Shown: positions 22,360 through 34,361 of the stretch, piece after piece | Layout: the number at the start of each line of letters is the position of its first letter | Numbering within the stretch: position 1 is the first letter of the stretch | From: Nymphaea colorata | Taxonomy: Eukaryota; Streptophyta; Magnoliopsida; Nymphaeales; Nymphaeaceae | Direction: 5' to 3' | Length of the DNA stretch: 64,000 bases | Assembly (NCBI RefSeq): GCF_008831285.2 | Contig: NC_045145.1 | Location: forward strand, 7,068,802 to 7,132,801 | The notes under the pieces: model-generated | The model's input: only the letters and a program-made list of their open reading frames with translations | What the model was told of the DNA's origin: nothing | The model's database searches: none | Program-made: the position numbers and the translations under genes

Positions 22360-22706
22360 GTAAAAAAAGCAAGTCACTTTCTTTCCTTTTCTTTTGAAGA
22401 AAAGACATTTCAAACACATTTCCTATTACCTATAGGCCAATTGCTTTAGGAAATAGCATATTCAAGTTTCTTTTGAGAGTTATCAAATACCGATTGAAAT
22501 CAATCTTAACAAGATAACTCTTTGTCAAAGGACTTTCTTGTTAAGAAATGTACCCATCATATTTATTTATGTTCCCACAACTCACAAGATGATCCATTAT
22601 ATGTCTCTATTGTCATGGTAGAGCACATGATGGATTTTGTTGGGCAGGTTTTGAAGCTGCTCTGATGCATTTGAGGCTTCACCCAATTTGGATTTCAATG
22701 ACAATT
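22360..22706 (+). pseudogene. LINE (L1-type) reverse transcriptase, 5' part
   Basis: From 22422 the + strand reads PITYRPIALGNSIFKFLLRV then IKYRLKSILT, the first conserved block of L1-type reverse transcriptase (RPI-L-N--YK----VL--RLK). KGLSC follows near 22530. After an apparent deletion comes MVEHMMDF (about 22615), then EAALMHLRLHPIWISMTI up to 22706, where the CACTA element begins. The frame resumes at 31045. Frameshifts and stops make it dead. Confidence 0.75.
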
Positions 22707-23795
22707 CACTACAAAAATAAAAGTTTCAGGAAGCATCAGGAAAGGTTTCTCCTTCAGTAAGGTACTTGTTAAAACTCAAATAGAGGTTTGCTTTACTGAT
22801 GTCTATGAGGAACGTCGACATTAAAGGGTTCTCCCTAGCTATGGCCCTTACTGACATTGCCTTGGGGAACATTAGTACAATCCACCTAGTTTTGACTTTT
22901 AGTAAAATAACACTGATAGTTTGACCTTTAGTGATGTTACTCTCGAAACATCACTAGGGTTGAATTTGGCAACCTCAAATCTGAAATCTAAGGTGATTTA
23001 AGATCCGAGGGTCTTAGATCCTCAGAATTTTTATCAAGAGTTATTACCATGTATTTGAGATCCCTTGTTTGATGGCATCAGAATTACAATGAGAGATCTT
23101 AAAATCCATTGTTTGTTAGAAAATGAGGATCTTAGATTCAAATTTTCTTAACACCTCAAAAACTTGTCGAGTTCTAGCAGCAGCAAACCGTAGAGAAGTG
23201 AAAATGCCAAAAGCATGAAAGTAGCACAATGGCTACTGAACTATAAAAAGGCAAATAAAACTTTTGCTGGTTGATGACAATTCTAATTTGAGAGAGCCTC
23301 GAAAGAATCTCCCATAAGTGCATTATTGTTGTTCCCTTTCAAATTTAAAAACATATGAACCTCATATAAATTTTAAAATTTAACAGAACACAAACCTCTA
23401 CTACGTCAAACCTATGAGTTGTTTCTCTGAAGCAACCATTTGTTCCACAATTGGGCTGAAAAGTTCTTCACAATTTGTGTATGCATAACTATACACTAAT
23501 AATTTAACTAGTCAAAAGATAACCAGTTTATACTGCTGCATTACACATAATGAGCTACAAGGTAAAAAAGGATTAACCTATTACAGCATGTAACAACACT
23601 TGTTCAAACAAGTCTCATCTAAATGATAAGTGAAACATTTTCACTTTTAAATGCAGCTCAAAGATAAAGTTATCCATCTAGCTAGTAACTTGTGCATTTT
23701 CATAAATCCAACAACTTGCAATTCACATTATAATTATTGATGATCAAACAATAAACAAAAAATTATAAAAATGGAAAAGTGATAAAAAAATATTA

Positions 23796-25129
23796 CTAAT
23801 TTGTACAGTCATGCCACATTTGCTTTGTGATTTTATTTCTCAACGTATTGTTGCTACCACGATGACGAAGTTGGTTACTATTTTCTTGATGATCATCTAC
23901 CTGTCTATAGTTGTAAAATTCACCATCTTCATTGCCTTTGAATTGCATTACTTTAGAGTTTATCTGTAGTATAAAGTTATGCAATACACATGTTCCAAGA
24001 ATTTTTTTTTTAGTGTGAAATGAATGTAGCACTTGACACTTTAATATTGAAAAGCATGATTTTAAACTACCAAATGCCCATTTCACTATAGTTTTGAGTG
24101 ATGAATATCTCTGGTTAAAAAGTTTTTCTTCTCTCTCTATAGGTTTAGCTCTTGGAGCATTGAATTCAGAAAGATGGTACCTGTATCATCGATGTGGAGT
24201 AAGGAATCCCATTATATCGAATATCCACTATCAACAAGATAATATTTCTCTAAATTATAGTTGGATGAATATAAAATAGAACAAATAATTTAATAAATAA
24301 TTTATTAGACAAGAAATACTATCACCTTAAGGTATTATGAGTGGATATTCATTGTCATCAATAGTACTACATGAAACTCTTGAATCAAATGCTAATCTCA
24401 TCCAACTAGCAGGTACAATGAAATTTTATATCAAAACCCACTACGACCTTCACATTTTGAGTGCATACTTACTTCGTATTATGAAATCATCCTTGTGTTT
24501 CAAGTCCAACAGGAATGTGAGTTCTGTTAATAGCTTCCAAGCAATCCTACATAAATAATAACATATAATGTTCGATATTATAATGACATTCAATATTTCA
24601 ACAACCTACTATATTCGTTATGAAAGACATAATAACATATATTCATTGTTTCTTACCTTAAAATATAGATAGAAGCAAGAGTTACATGTACTTTTTGCTG
24701 GAATTGTATTCGTTGGAAACTAAATGTAATCTTTGCTTAGCTCACATATTGCATTCAAAACTAAATTGAGATACTTATTGTTTGACCTGAATATTGAAGC
24801 ATATATTGTGTAACTCAATTACGTTCACTATGACCAACAGTAAGAGGGAATATTGCAGCTTGTTCTTCAACCATAACATTTCTTCCATTATGCAAAAAAG
24901 CTCTTGATCTCAATAAGTTACATAAAGTTGCATACATTTCTGGTTCCTTGCGCAGTAAGTCAAAAGAATTTCGATGATGTCCAAATAAGCAATTTCAAGC
25001 AAAACCACTACCTTGATGAATAGAATTATGAACAATTTGCCTAGGCGGCTTTTCATCCATCATATGTCTAATAATTGCTACCATGATAGCCATAATAGCT
25101 AAAAGGATAATTTCTATTTCATCATCCAT
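23796..25129 (-). pseudogene. Harbinger transposase (DDE_Tnp_4 type), decayed
   Basis: Starts near 25129 and reads, through several stops and frame changes: RHMMDEKPPRQIVHNSIHQG, MYATLCNLLRSRAFL, NVMVEEQAAIFPLTVGHSER (about 24870-24810), AINRTHIPVGLE (about 24535), QNVKVVVGFDIKFHC, LAFDSRV, KYYLVDSGYS (about 24245) and YSSLKTIVKWAFGSLKSCFS (about 24105), then ILGTCVLHNFIL. These are the ordered blocks of HARBI1/PIF nucleases. The first catalytic Asp (usual AIDGTHI) is Asn here; the second (LVDSGY) is kept. The final open piece is 96 aa (24086-23796). Confidence 0.85.
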
Positions 25130-25813
25130 TATTAAATAATTCCTAAATTCTAAAAAAAAGCACTGATTAACCAAACATAAATTTAAAGCCTACAAAACAA
25201 ATAAGGTAACCTTATTCAAATAAATAAGAATACATGAAGTATGAATAATTGAACATACACAATAACTAAAGCAAAGCAAAAGTTCCTATTTATATTCTTC
25301 TACGTGCAACTAATGGAAGATGACATACAAAATAGTAGTCATGTTAACGACAATAAAGTTAGAATATGACATCTTATAAAAAATGTGTAGATTTCAGGAC
25401 TTGTAGTTATCTACAATGGCATGTAATACATATAAAATGGTTTTCATGTGACATACAAAATATAAACATCACATATAACAACATCTGAAGTGATTTTTGC
25501 AAACTCATGGCACCCTTTTTAAAAATGCAAAATAGTTCTTCAATGGTTGCTTAATGTCCTTGGAATTTCATAGACAACCATTCCACTATGGTGTCTTCAT
25601 TCATTGAGAAAAAGACATTTGCATACTATGGATTTAAGAATAAGTATGTTTCTGGTATGTGAAAGTGGCAATCAATTTTCTTCTTTTCGTTTAGTTCCTT
25701 AAAAAGTATTTGCACATTCATTTATCTTATTCTCTGACTTCTTGACCATAGAATGAATTGCTTCACCAATACCATCTAGAAGCTCATGTACTCAGGTAGG
25801 AGATGTTTGAGCG

Positions 25814-25814
<1 letters not shown>

Positions 25815-25863
<49 letters not shown>

Positions 25864-25883
25864 AGAGAGAGAGAGAGAGAGAG
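25815..25883. repeat. (GA)n microsatellite
   Basis: About 34 GA units, interrupted once by a G run at 25857-25863. The RERERER ORF read across it is an artefact. Confidence 0.95.
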
Positions 25884-26789
25884 GATTGGGGTGGGGGAGC
25901 TTCTTCTTGCTTGCTATTGGTTTGTGGCTTGGGTGATGGATGGAAAGCAGAATGAGGAACATAAAGCAGAAAAAGGAAGAAAAATGTGCAGATGAATAAA
26001 AAAGTGAGTCTCCCCTTTCTCGTGCCTTTGCTTCCTATGCAGATCTTAGATCCGTGTGCTGAAGTCCAGCCATACCCCCTTCCCCTGGTCAGACCTTACA
26101 TCCACAGACTTTGAGAGGAGAATGGATTGTGAAACCATGGATTTGCTTTTTCACATTTGTGAAAAAGTTGGTTCTCTCCCAAGATCTGACCCTCGGATCT
26201 CAAATGTACATCAATCAAGCACAACCTAGAAGTTCTATTGCATTTTCCCTTCACTGCACTTGAACTTAGTCAAAAGTCCACGAAAGGTAACTGTTTCAAA
26301 TGAAACTTTAGAAAGGATTTTTCTTTTTGAAATGTACAACCATTATTGATTTGAAGAGCTTAATGTCAACTGATGGTCTGACCTTCAATAACATTATTCT
26401 TGAAACATATCTATATGTTTGCATTCAATGGCAATATTCTCAAAACATCACTAAGGGGCCATTTGGTAGTATAGACATTCTGTGAGTGTCCCATGAATAT
26501 GTCCTAAAAATTAGAGCTGATTAATAGTGCACGATGACAAGTGTCCCCAGTGCCAATTAATGTCTAAAGATTTGCACAACTTGGAAAGTTAGTAAAACTT
26601 TTTCTTGGTTATAGCTTTTATCTATAGTCTTTAATGACATTATATAGGAAACAACATGATGGTTGACTTTTAGTAACATTACTCTCAAAATGTTATGAGA
26701 GGTCTTACCAGCTTTGCCAGGTTATACTTGGGTATTGGCTTTTTTTGTGCCTTAAAAGCCTTCACAAAATAGAATGTGTGACTCCCTAA

Positions 26790-26944
26790 GACGTTGTTTG
26801 ACAGAAAAAAGAGTTTGCGAGTATTCTATGTATCTGCTCTAAAGTTTGAGGCAGATCCATACAACACTTGTTTTAGTGTTGCATGGATCTGCCCCAAATT
26901 TTTGGGGTAAGTGCATGAAATAAATCTTACTGCCAAACAATTCC
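26790..26944. mobile_element. Tourist-like MITE, ~155 bp, inside the CACTA
   Basis: Ends GTTGTTTGACAG and, complemented, ATTGTTTGGCAG. It contains the palindrome GGCAGATCCAT...ATGGATCTGCC. The related copy at 33131-33293 shares GGGGCAGATtCAT and the same end type. Confidence 0.6.
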
Positions 26945-27996
26945 TAATTGTTACTAAGCGTGTTACTAGCTTTGCCATGTTCTACTTACTTATGGCTTTT
27001 ATCTATGTCTTTAGAGGTCCTTCATAGAATGAATGGAATGTGGGTTATTTCCTATAGCCTTTAGTGATATTGTTCTCTAAATGTCAGGGATGTGGTCTTG
27101 CTTCTCTAATATGATGCTCGAGTTAGAGATGGCCACGACCTGATTTTCCTTATGTCTTCTCTTTTTCTTCCCCATTTCTTCCTCCCATGCCCTTTCACCC
27201 TCCCACCGCCTGCCACCACACCCATTGTTGAACAACAAGGGCTTAAATGTAGGAGAGGCAAGGGTCCTTCTATTTCGCCCTTCTCATCATCACCTCTCTC
27301 TCTCTCTCACTCTGTCTTATATATATATATATTTGACAAAATCTTCCTTTGCTTCTTTGTCATTGTTGTCCAAATTTAATCAAGTGGAAGAAATGTTTTT
27401 CCCATTCCGAGCAAGGTATGAACCCGTTGGTGACTATGAAAGCTGATCACAGGACACGTTTTCCTCAGAGAAATAGATTTTCAACCACCCTCATCCAGAA
27501 TGCAGAGTTATTCCAGCTCCTTCTAGGCAACAAAGCTCTTTGCTCCAGTTCTGTGATGCTTTCCATGGTCTAAAGGAAGTACCAAATTTACCATAAAGGT
27601 GATACATTTATGAAATTGTTTTAATTTAAACCATGCTTTAGTTTAGGGGTCTGATCTTGTCATGCTGGTGTTTCTTGTTCACATGACAAGAAATATTCCA
27701 TCAAGAAGATAGATGATAAAGTTTATACAGTTCTACTCTCTTCATAGTTCGACTTAAGATCATTTTTTTGCTACTTTAGTTATGCATTGTGGTCTTTAGA
27801 ACCTAATTCCACATTTTGTCCATGTTTAGCTGTGGAAGTTACTGGCAATCCCTTTATAAAGCTGACACTTGTATTGCAAGTCCACAATATCCATGGCAAG
27901 CTTCAAGTGTTATCTTTTTCCTCAGCTTAACCTATTTGCCCATGTTAATTAAATCTTAACATCTTCTAAATGGAAACTCTTTCTTTTGTCATGTGA

Positions 27997-28058
27997 TTTG
28001 ATCGCAAGAGGAGGCCATTAGCATGATCAATAACCTTCCATCTGTTTATGAGGTGGTT
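27997..28058 (+). pseudogene. ALFIN-like (PHD-finger protein) exon fragment inside the CACTA
   Basis: FDRKRR is followed, after a 2-base frame change, by MINNLPSVYEVV. This matches the well-conserved segment FD-DRKRLF-MINDLP-(I/V)FEVV in the N-terminal domain of plant ALFIN1-like histone-reader proteins. Upstream, VEEMFFPFRAR near 27389-27421 weakly recalls the protein's N-terminal VEE-F--F-AR. I could not find the PHD finger. T-rich, intron-like DNA surrounds it, so it looks like a captured or processed gene fragment carried by the CACTA element. The match is short and could be chance. Confidence 0.5.
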
Positions 28059-28083
28059 TTCCCGGACAAGGTCCTAGGAAATC

Positions 28084-30800
28084 TTAATTTTTCTTTAGTT
28101 AAATTTTGATAAAAGACAAAAATATAACCCCTCTTAACAAATCCAAAAGTTTGTGGCAATGTTCTTACACCAATGATACATCTCCATTTGGTGAAGGTAG
28201 TGTAGCAAACTATGAGGGAGAGGTATGAAAAAACTAAAAAGATGATTTCCTATTTGAATAGGTATTGATGTGTTCTATGCATTGCAAAAACTGATCACTT
28301 CAATGTTTTTTTAGGTCTTTTTTTAATTTCTACTATATTTGATCCCATATTTCTTTTTAACATATGGCATGCTAAAATATGGAAAAGTTCTTGATGGCAA
28401 ATTTGTGTTAGATCAGAAATTTAGCAGTAGGAACATGTCATGATCACCGTCCTTCAACAGTATGGCAGATCAATCTATGGGATTGCTGGATAACATCAAC
28501 TATGTCATGCAGATATGTCTCAATTATTATGCCTAAAAGGGTAGTTTTCAGATTTTGCTAGTTAAAATCAAATTATCAATTAATACCTATGTGATTTGTT
28601 TTGTATGCCACTTCCATTATATTTATGGTCCTTGAAATTTCTATGCCATCAATTTTGTGGATATCCTACATTATAATTGTTAGTTGACATATCATCAGCT
28701 TAGACTTTTACTCTGTTGTTCAACGTGGTTGTTTTTTACACATAGTTTTAATATGCGGGGAACTTCTGGTTGACATGTTATATTTCTTGTCACAAAACAA
28801 AAAAAATCATCATCTTAGAATAGGATTAGTTGATAAAGAATCAAAACTAACTTCTACTTGGGAAAATCAACAACCATGATGTTTCCATCATATTGAGGAT
28901 CTGCACCTTCTATCAATGGATGGCTCTGCTTATCTTATATTGTTTTCTCTCTTTTAGACATCTTTTTTTACTGGACAATGATTAGAGCTTGAATTGTGTC
29001 ACGTTAGGGTCTTTTTATTGCATTGAATTCATTTATGCATTATTAGTTTTGGATACATAATTGGTGTGAGAACTTTGGGTTCTAATTTTCTTGTGTGTGG
29101 CAGTATGCTGCTCTCAATTCTCATGCTTAGTACTATTGTACCATGAGTTGGCTCCATCTTAGAGAGTTTCTGATGTCTAAGTTGGATATTGGGGTTTTGT
29201 TGCAGTATTATTATGTCAATTATATATTTCTTTGTGGCATCTTTCTATTTTGTTGTTTCCTAGGTGATTGTAGATGAATCTTGTAACTTGCTTTTCATAG
29301 GCACATAAAATGTTTAGGTTCTCGATGTACATTATGGGTCAGGTCTGATATACTTAAGATGTGAAGATGTTGTTACAGGATGTTACAGCGAGACAAGCTG
29401 TGCACCTTTATAGGCCATTATATCTGCACAGATTACATATTTTTTCTGTTAATATAACATTTTGCTATTTTTTTTCTTGTTCTGTGTATCTAAGTTAAAT
29501 CTGAAGAGGATTGGGCAATTTTATTCAAGTGTGGAATCATATGAAGATCTTTTTTTTTTTCAGAAACAATCTCAACTTCATTCGGTCTCCACTTGGTTTC
29601 ATTTTCAATCCCCAGATTCTTTGTTGTGTTTCCATATGTTGGTTGGGCATAGTGTCTTTGAATTTGAAGCTCTTTAACTATATTTTTAACTATATCTTGC
29701 TATCAGTATGTGTTTTGCATTTTATATGCTCTTTTTAATTTTAATTGGCCATTGTTTGTGTTTTTTTATGTTCATGAGGCTTATGTCTCATTTAGTAGTC
29801 CCATCGGCTAGCATGTTGTGTTCATGATGCTTGATTGCCACAACATTTCTTATATATCCTGAAAATAAATAAAATAGAAAGCTTTTCTAATCATGTAAAG
29901 ATATCTTTATCTGCACGTGCCGCTGTTACGAGAAGTTTAATGTGTACCTTCTGGTGACATTGGATTGTAAGAAGTTGGAATTATTTAGGTAGGAAAACTA
30001 TGCATTCATCTGGAAGCATTTCTCAGTGTAGGTTTATTGGTTGACCTGTCTAAACATGATTATCATTGGATTGAGTTGCTTGAGATCCTTTTTCAATGAT
30101 ATGCACGAGAAGTCTCAAAATCCTATAGTGTGAAAACCTGATTATCCACCATTTTCCAGATGTGTTATTTTTCATGCTTGTAGACTAAGCTCAACAAGCT
30201 TGGATAGAAGGAGTGATACTGTGAGTAAAAGTTCTCTGCAAAAACACTTGAAGAACATGAAAATGCATGAAAGAATGTCGTAAGTTGACCAAACTAAACT
30301 GATCTTTGATGCCCTTTCTTTTTCTTTTTCTTTTTTTTTTTGTTCTTATTTTTGTGTGAAATATGGAATTAGCAAAGGCATATCTAAAGAAGTTGTTAAT
30401 GCCATTCTAAATTGGAGCATTGCTCAATAGAAGAAATTCCTACTTTCATCAGTGCTAATGAATGCTCCTCTTCAAGGCATTAACCAACCATGTTATTATG
30501 AGTGATGCTGATTTTTCATCAGTATCTCAAGTATCTTTCTTTTAAATACATGTTTTAATCCTTCATATCATATTCATATGTATGTAGGGTTTTTTATATG
30601 TAACTTTATGAAAATTTGCTTTGGACATAGTTTTTTTTTTTTTTAATTTAATGATCAAGGTTATGGGTGTTAGAAAGAGTGCAATAAAACTTACAAGCAA
30701 ATATTTCTATCAGCACCCTTTCCCCATTGACATGTTATTGCTGATGCATAGCATCATTATTACTATTTACTGTTACGAATTTATCTTTCCAGTGCCACTA
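28084..30800. other. CACTA interior, T-rich and intron-like, no gene resolved
   Basis: About 2.7 kb of T-rich + strand DNA with pyrimidine tracts before AG, like plant introns. Short ORFs at 29462-29738 and 30621-30896 resemble no protein I know. Confidence 0.45.
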
Positions 30801-31044
30801 AAAACTATATCGCTAACTGAGCGCCCCACCTTTCATGACATTTTGTTGATAATTTTCTATGTTCTTTTAGTGTCAATAATAGTAATTTGTTATTGACATT
30901 TTCTCATTTCGTCAGCAATTTTTTGTGATGCTAATTTTACTGATGTTTTTCTCACATGAATAGTCATGTTGATGATATCTTTAGTAATGTTTTGTCCATC
31001 TTTACTAACATTTTTAATGTCATTAAAAGGGGTTTTTTGTAATG

Positions 31045-31110
31045 TAAAAATATGTGTGAAGCATGTTTCTTATGCCATGTTAGTTAATGGAAAGGAAGGG
31101 GACTTTTTTA
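31045..31110 (+). pseudogene. LINE reverse transcriptase, continuation after the CACTA
   Basis: Reads KICVKHVSYAMLVNGKEGDF, the conserved L1 block C---VSYSVLVNG--GDFF, which directly follows the WISM block left of the CACTA at 22706. The expected RGLRQGDPLSP and YADD blocks do not follow, so the LINE is truncated or rearranged here. Confidence 0.75.
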
Positions 31111-31579
31111 ATAGCAAAATCATTCACATCAAGTGACCCCTTGACTTCAAAATTGTTTTTGTTAGTGGTATAGATGTTTTGTTAGGAAACTTCAAGGGAC
31201 GGTGGCAAAGTATCAAAGTGATCTTGCTAGAGGATTGTTAGAGACTCACCCAATAATAAATGCTCATGATATCCTTCTTTTATCAAAAAGGGTGACGAAA
31301 TCTTGTTACCCAATCAATATATTTGAGGAGGTTGATAGTTCTACAGATATGCAAATTAAGGCTGATGAATCCCAATTATTTCCTTTTGGTATGGAAGACA
31401 GGGTGCTAGTATGGGTTTTCCAAAGATGAATGTCCCATTAAAAGGCTAAAATAAATTGAGCTTGTGGAGGTTTTACTCTACTGAATTTAAATGTAAAATA
31501 AGAAGTGGTGGGCTTTACATGCATAATGATAGGAAACGAAGGGAAAGCTGTTTTTTGTCGTTGGGTGTAGAGCTAGCAG
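31111..31579 (+). other. Unassigned, probably LINE-derived
   Basis: An open 75-codon stretch (31202-31429, MAKYQSDLARGLLETHPIIN...) lies between two LINE pieces. I do not recognise it. Confidence 0.4.
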
Positions 31580-33025
31580 AGGAGAAAGGACCCTTGATTT
31601 TATCAAGGGATTTCAATACAGTGAGGGGTGCCCAACAGAAGTCTGGCTTACTGCCGTGGTCATGTTAGGTTTTTAATGAGTTTCTTGTATATAGAAAGTC
31701 TGAGGGAGATGTTGATCCTGATTGTTGGTTTACTTGGTCCAACGGAATAAGTATGGATGCATTAGTGCATAGCAAAATCGATAGGACTTCTGTGAATATG
31801 GAATGGGTGAGGCAAATTAGCAGTAATTGTAGGTTGGAAGTGGGAGGAACTTTATGCAAGGAGGTTGTTGAGAAGTTTGACAGGAAGCTGGGAAAAAGTT
31901 GGAAGGCCAATTTACTGTCTTACAATGGAAAAGTTTGCTCGACTAAGCACAATTTAGATTTTTTGGTAGTGTATTGGATGTTTATATTTATATTTTCAAT
32001 GCAAATGCTGATTTAGATGAAGAGAAGTATGAATAAATTCTTGTGATCAAATGAAGTTTGTGCTGGTGAGAGCATGATAGTTTCTGTACCTTGCTTCTGA
32101 ATATCGCATTCCAACCCTATCTGGATGGAATCAAAAGATTGGAATAAACATGACTAACAATTAATATTGCTTATGCTCTAAAGAATAGGAGAATTACAAG
32201 CATATATTTCCATAGTGTGAAGTGGTGAAGGGCATTTGAAGCAAGGTGGTGAGACGTTTTGATGAGAAGAGCATTCTATGAGTTGAAATAAAGAACGAAT
32301 TTCAAGCATAGCTAAAAGTGAAGCTCCAACATGGCTGGTTGAAGAAGTGTCGGCTCTTTCATGAGGTGGTGTGGAGGGTGAGGGTTGGGAAAAAATAGTG
32401 CATAACTATTCAAAGGGGTTTATGAGCAGGAAAGGCATGCATGAAAGGCACATATGGAGCTGCTCCAAGGAAACCCATCTAGCTATTAAATCGGGGGAAG
32501 GGAAGGAAGAGTTGGTGAAGATCTAGATGGCCACAGGTCTGATATGCTCGATAGACCATGGCAATTTTTGTATGGAGAATTTCCTTTATATTGTTGTCGT
32601 TAGATGCATGAACATTGTATAAGTTCATTTGAAGTCAGAATAGAGGGACTTTTCACAAAATGGAGAGTAGAAGAAGGAGAAGACTGCAGATGCAGTGGAG
32701 TGTTTCTATGTTGGGTTCAGGGGGTAAGAAGTTAAGATTAAGGTCAAATAATAAGTCATGGCTGAGGCGTTTGAAGCTGATGATACATGGTTGAAGGAAG
32801 TGACATGTTCGGAGGAAAGGATTGAAGCATGGTTGGATGACTGGCAACAAGGAGGCTACAGTAGAAGAGGGTAAGCAAATCATGCAATATAGAGAAATCA
32901 ATAACAGATACGAGTTTGGTTGAACTATTGTAGGAGTCAGCATTTTTGGCCTTCTGTTTATACCAGGTTTTTTTGGTTTCCTTTCTAATTTTTTTTGTAT
33001 AGTTCATTCTTTTTTAATAAAGGAA
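31580..33025 (+). pseudogene. LINE endonuclease remnant and 3' body
   Basis: EKGPLILSRDFNTVRGAQQK near 31582 matches the GDFN-(V/I)R block of L1 apurinic-type endonuclease, with RDFN in place of GDFN. CWFTWSNGISMDALVHSKID (about 31720) and EWV match the next block, FTWSN----SKIDR-L----EW. Downstream to about 33025 are decayed pieces and a T-rich 3' tail (TTTTTTAATAAAGGAAGCG at 33009-33027). An endonuclease normally precedes the reverse transcriptase, but here it lies after the RT pieces, so this is either a second LINE or a rearranged one. Confidence 0.65.
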
Positions 33026-33130
33026 GCGAGCCTTCTCCCCCTAGAATGTTGATTGACCTTTATATCCATGAAGGATTTGTGTTAAGGCAGTTTTGTCAGC
33101 CTTGCTTCCCTATTAGCTTATAATCCTCAA

Positions 33131-33293
33131 GGGATTGTTTCAGCAACAGTAACACATTGTTATTCTCATGAATTTGCCTCAAAAATAAAATAGATTCATG
33201 GCACCCTATAACACACTGCTTTATGAATCTACCCCATTTACTTGGGGCAGATTCATTGGATAATAACAATGTGTTATTGTTGGCAAACGACCC
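33131..33293. mobile_element. Tourist-like MITE, 163 bp
   Basis: Long imperfect inverted ends of about 55 bp: GGGATTGTTTCAGCAACAG and complement GGGTCGTTTGCCAACAA, both continuing into TAACACATTGTTATT and GAATnTGCC. Related to 26790-26944. No target duplication is clear. Confidence 0.7.
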
Positions 33294-33345
33294 ATAGGTT
33301 TTGTCATTAAGTTGCCAAAGAGTCGAAAGACATATTCTGCTCTTG

Positions 33346-34361
33346 CGGGGATTTACAAATTGTGCACAGAACCCATCTGATTTTTTGGATAGTTATTTTG
33401 TCAACGGCTCTTAGAAAAGCTCCAATGCGGTGCATACATCTTAGAAGGGTGGAGGTGAGTAGGAACTCAGTCATAGTGCAATAAACATCTTGTTGGCCAT
33501 GCTGTTATTATCAAAATCCAATTAGAATGACTCTCAGAAGATTGGGGAGGATTGTCGACAACAAGAAATTAGGTCAATTAAAGAAAGAAAAACAATAAAA
33601 GAGAAAAAAAAACTCTTTACAGCAGTATCGCAGGTATCTTTAGCAAGATTGCAAGAAATTCAAAACGACCTTATTTGAGATAGAGCTGGATGCTGACGTC
33701 CTGATCCTTAAATAATGGCAATGAAGCATTGTATAAAGAAAGAGTTAAAAAGAATGTGATAAGCGCCAAAGCGTGAATTGTGTGGTCTCTAAATGTACGC
33801 TTGTCTCTCATACCATTACTTTCATGTGGCCAATAGCTAACCCAAAGCCATAAATATCAGATTCGCATTTGAAACAGGGAGGCTTTTCTCAGCAAAATAA
33901 CAAACAAAATACGGTATATTCTTAAAAAATTTTAAAGATCATAAAAAATAAGAAAAACAAAATAAATGAAGAACTAATAAGATTGCATAAAAAATAAGTA
34001 GATAAGCAATAAATAAACATTAGAAAATAGAAACAAGGAATCTAACATCGGAAAAGGCAAAAACGCCTAAAATAAAAAAAAAATGCAAAAAATACATTTT
34101 TTTTCACGTTTGTTTTGGCATTTTTTTTGTTCAACAAAACAGTTTTCTTTTACCGCTTTTTAGCTTACTTATTTCTTGCATTTTATGTGCATTTTTTTTA
34201 ATCTGCACCTTATCTTGTACTAGGATTGAGTTCCTACTCATCTACCCCTTCTGAGATGTATGTACTGCAATTGAGATTTTTAAGAGCCAAAGACAAAATA
34301 ACTATTTAAAAAAAAAAATCAGATGGGTGCTATGCACAATTTCTAGGCTTAAAGAAACCTT
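33346..34361. mobile_element. Mutator-like (MULE) non-autonomous element, 1.0 kb
   Basis: Terminal inverted repeats of about 140-150 bp: left 33346-33490 and right complement 34361-34205 share AAATTGTGCA, ACCCATCTGATTTTTT, ATAGTTATTTTGTC, GGCTCTTA, ACATACATCT and GAGTAGGAACTCA in order. Flanks are CTGCTCTTG (33337-33345) and CCGCTCTTG (34362-34370), a 9-bp duplication with one mismatch, as for Mutator-type elements. The interior is A-rich and non-coding. About 270-380 bp of the interior is related, in inverse orientation, to 47160-47545. Confidence 0.85.

Larger units (their letters stand above)
22958..26226 (-). mobile_element. PIF/Harbinger element, 3.27 kb, inside the CACTA
   Basis: Flanked by TAG on both sides (22955-22957 and 26227-26229), the 3-bp duplication size of Harbinger. 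Ends are GGTTGAATTTGG and, complemented, GGTTGTGCTTGA. A perfect inverted 12-mer GATCCGAGGGTC lies just inside each end (23002-23013 and 26188-26199). It carries a minus-strand DDE transposase pseudogene (23796-25129). Subterminal repeats of the surrounding CACTA continue on both sides. A (GA)n tract sits at 25815-25883. Confidence 0.75.
22707..31044. mobile_element. CACTA (En/Spm-type) element, 8.3 kb, inserted in the LINE
   Basis: Starts CACTACAAAAATAAAAG at 22707 and ends TTTTTTGTAATG at 31044, so the ends are inverted at 10 of the first 11 bases (CACTACAAAAA / CATTACAAAAA). Both ends carry many TTTAGTGATGTTAC / TTTACTAACATTTTT-type subterminal repeats (about 22780-22957, 26340-27080 and 30840-31020), the binding-site arrays typical of CACTA elements. 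The host LINE frame stops at 22706 and resumes at 31045. The 3-bp flanks (ATT and TAA) do not match, so the target duplication has decayed. I saw no transposase; the interior is T-rich and intron-like and includes an ALFIN-like fragment. Confidence 0.75.

Noticed and set aside
25786-25995. ORF with RERERER repeats
   Set aside because: Translation of a (GA)n microsatellite inside the Harbinger element.
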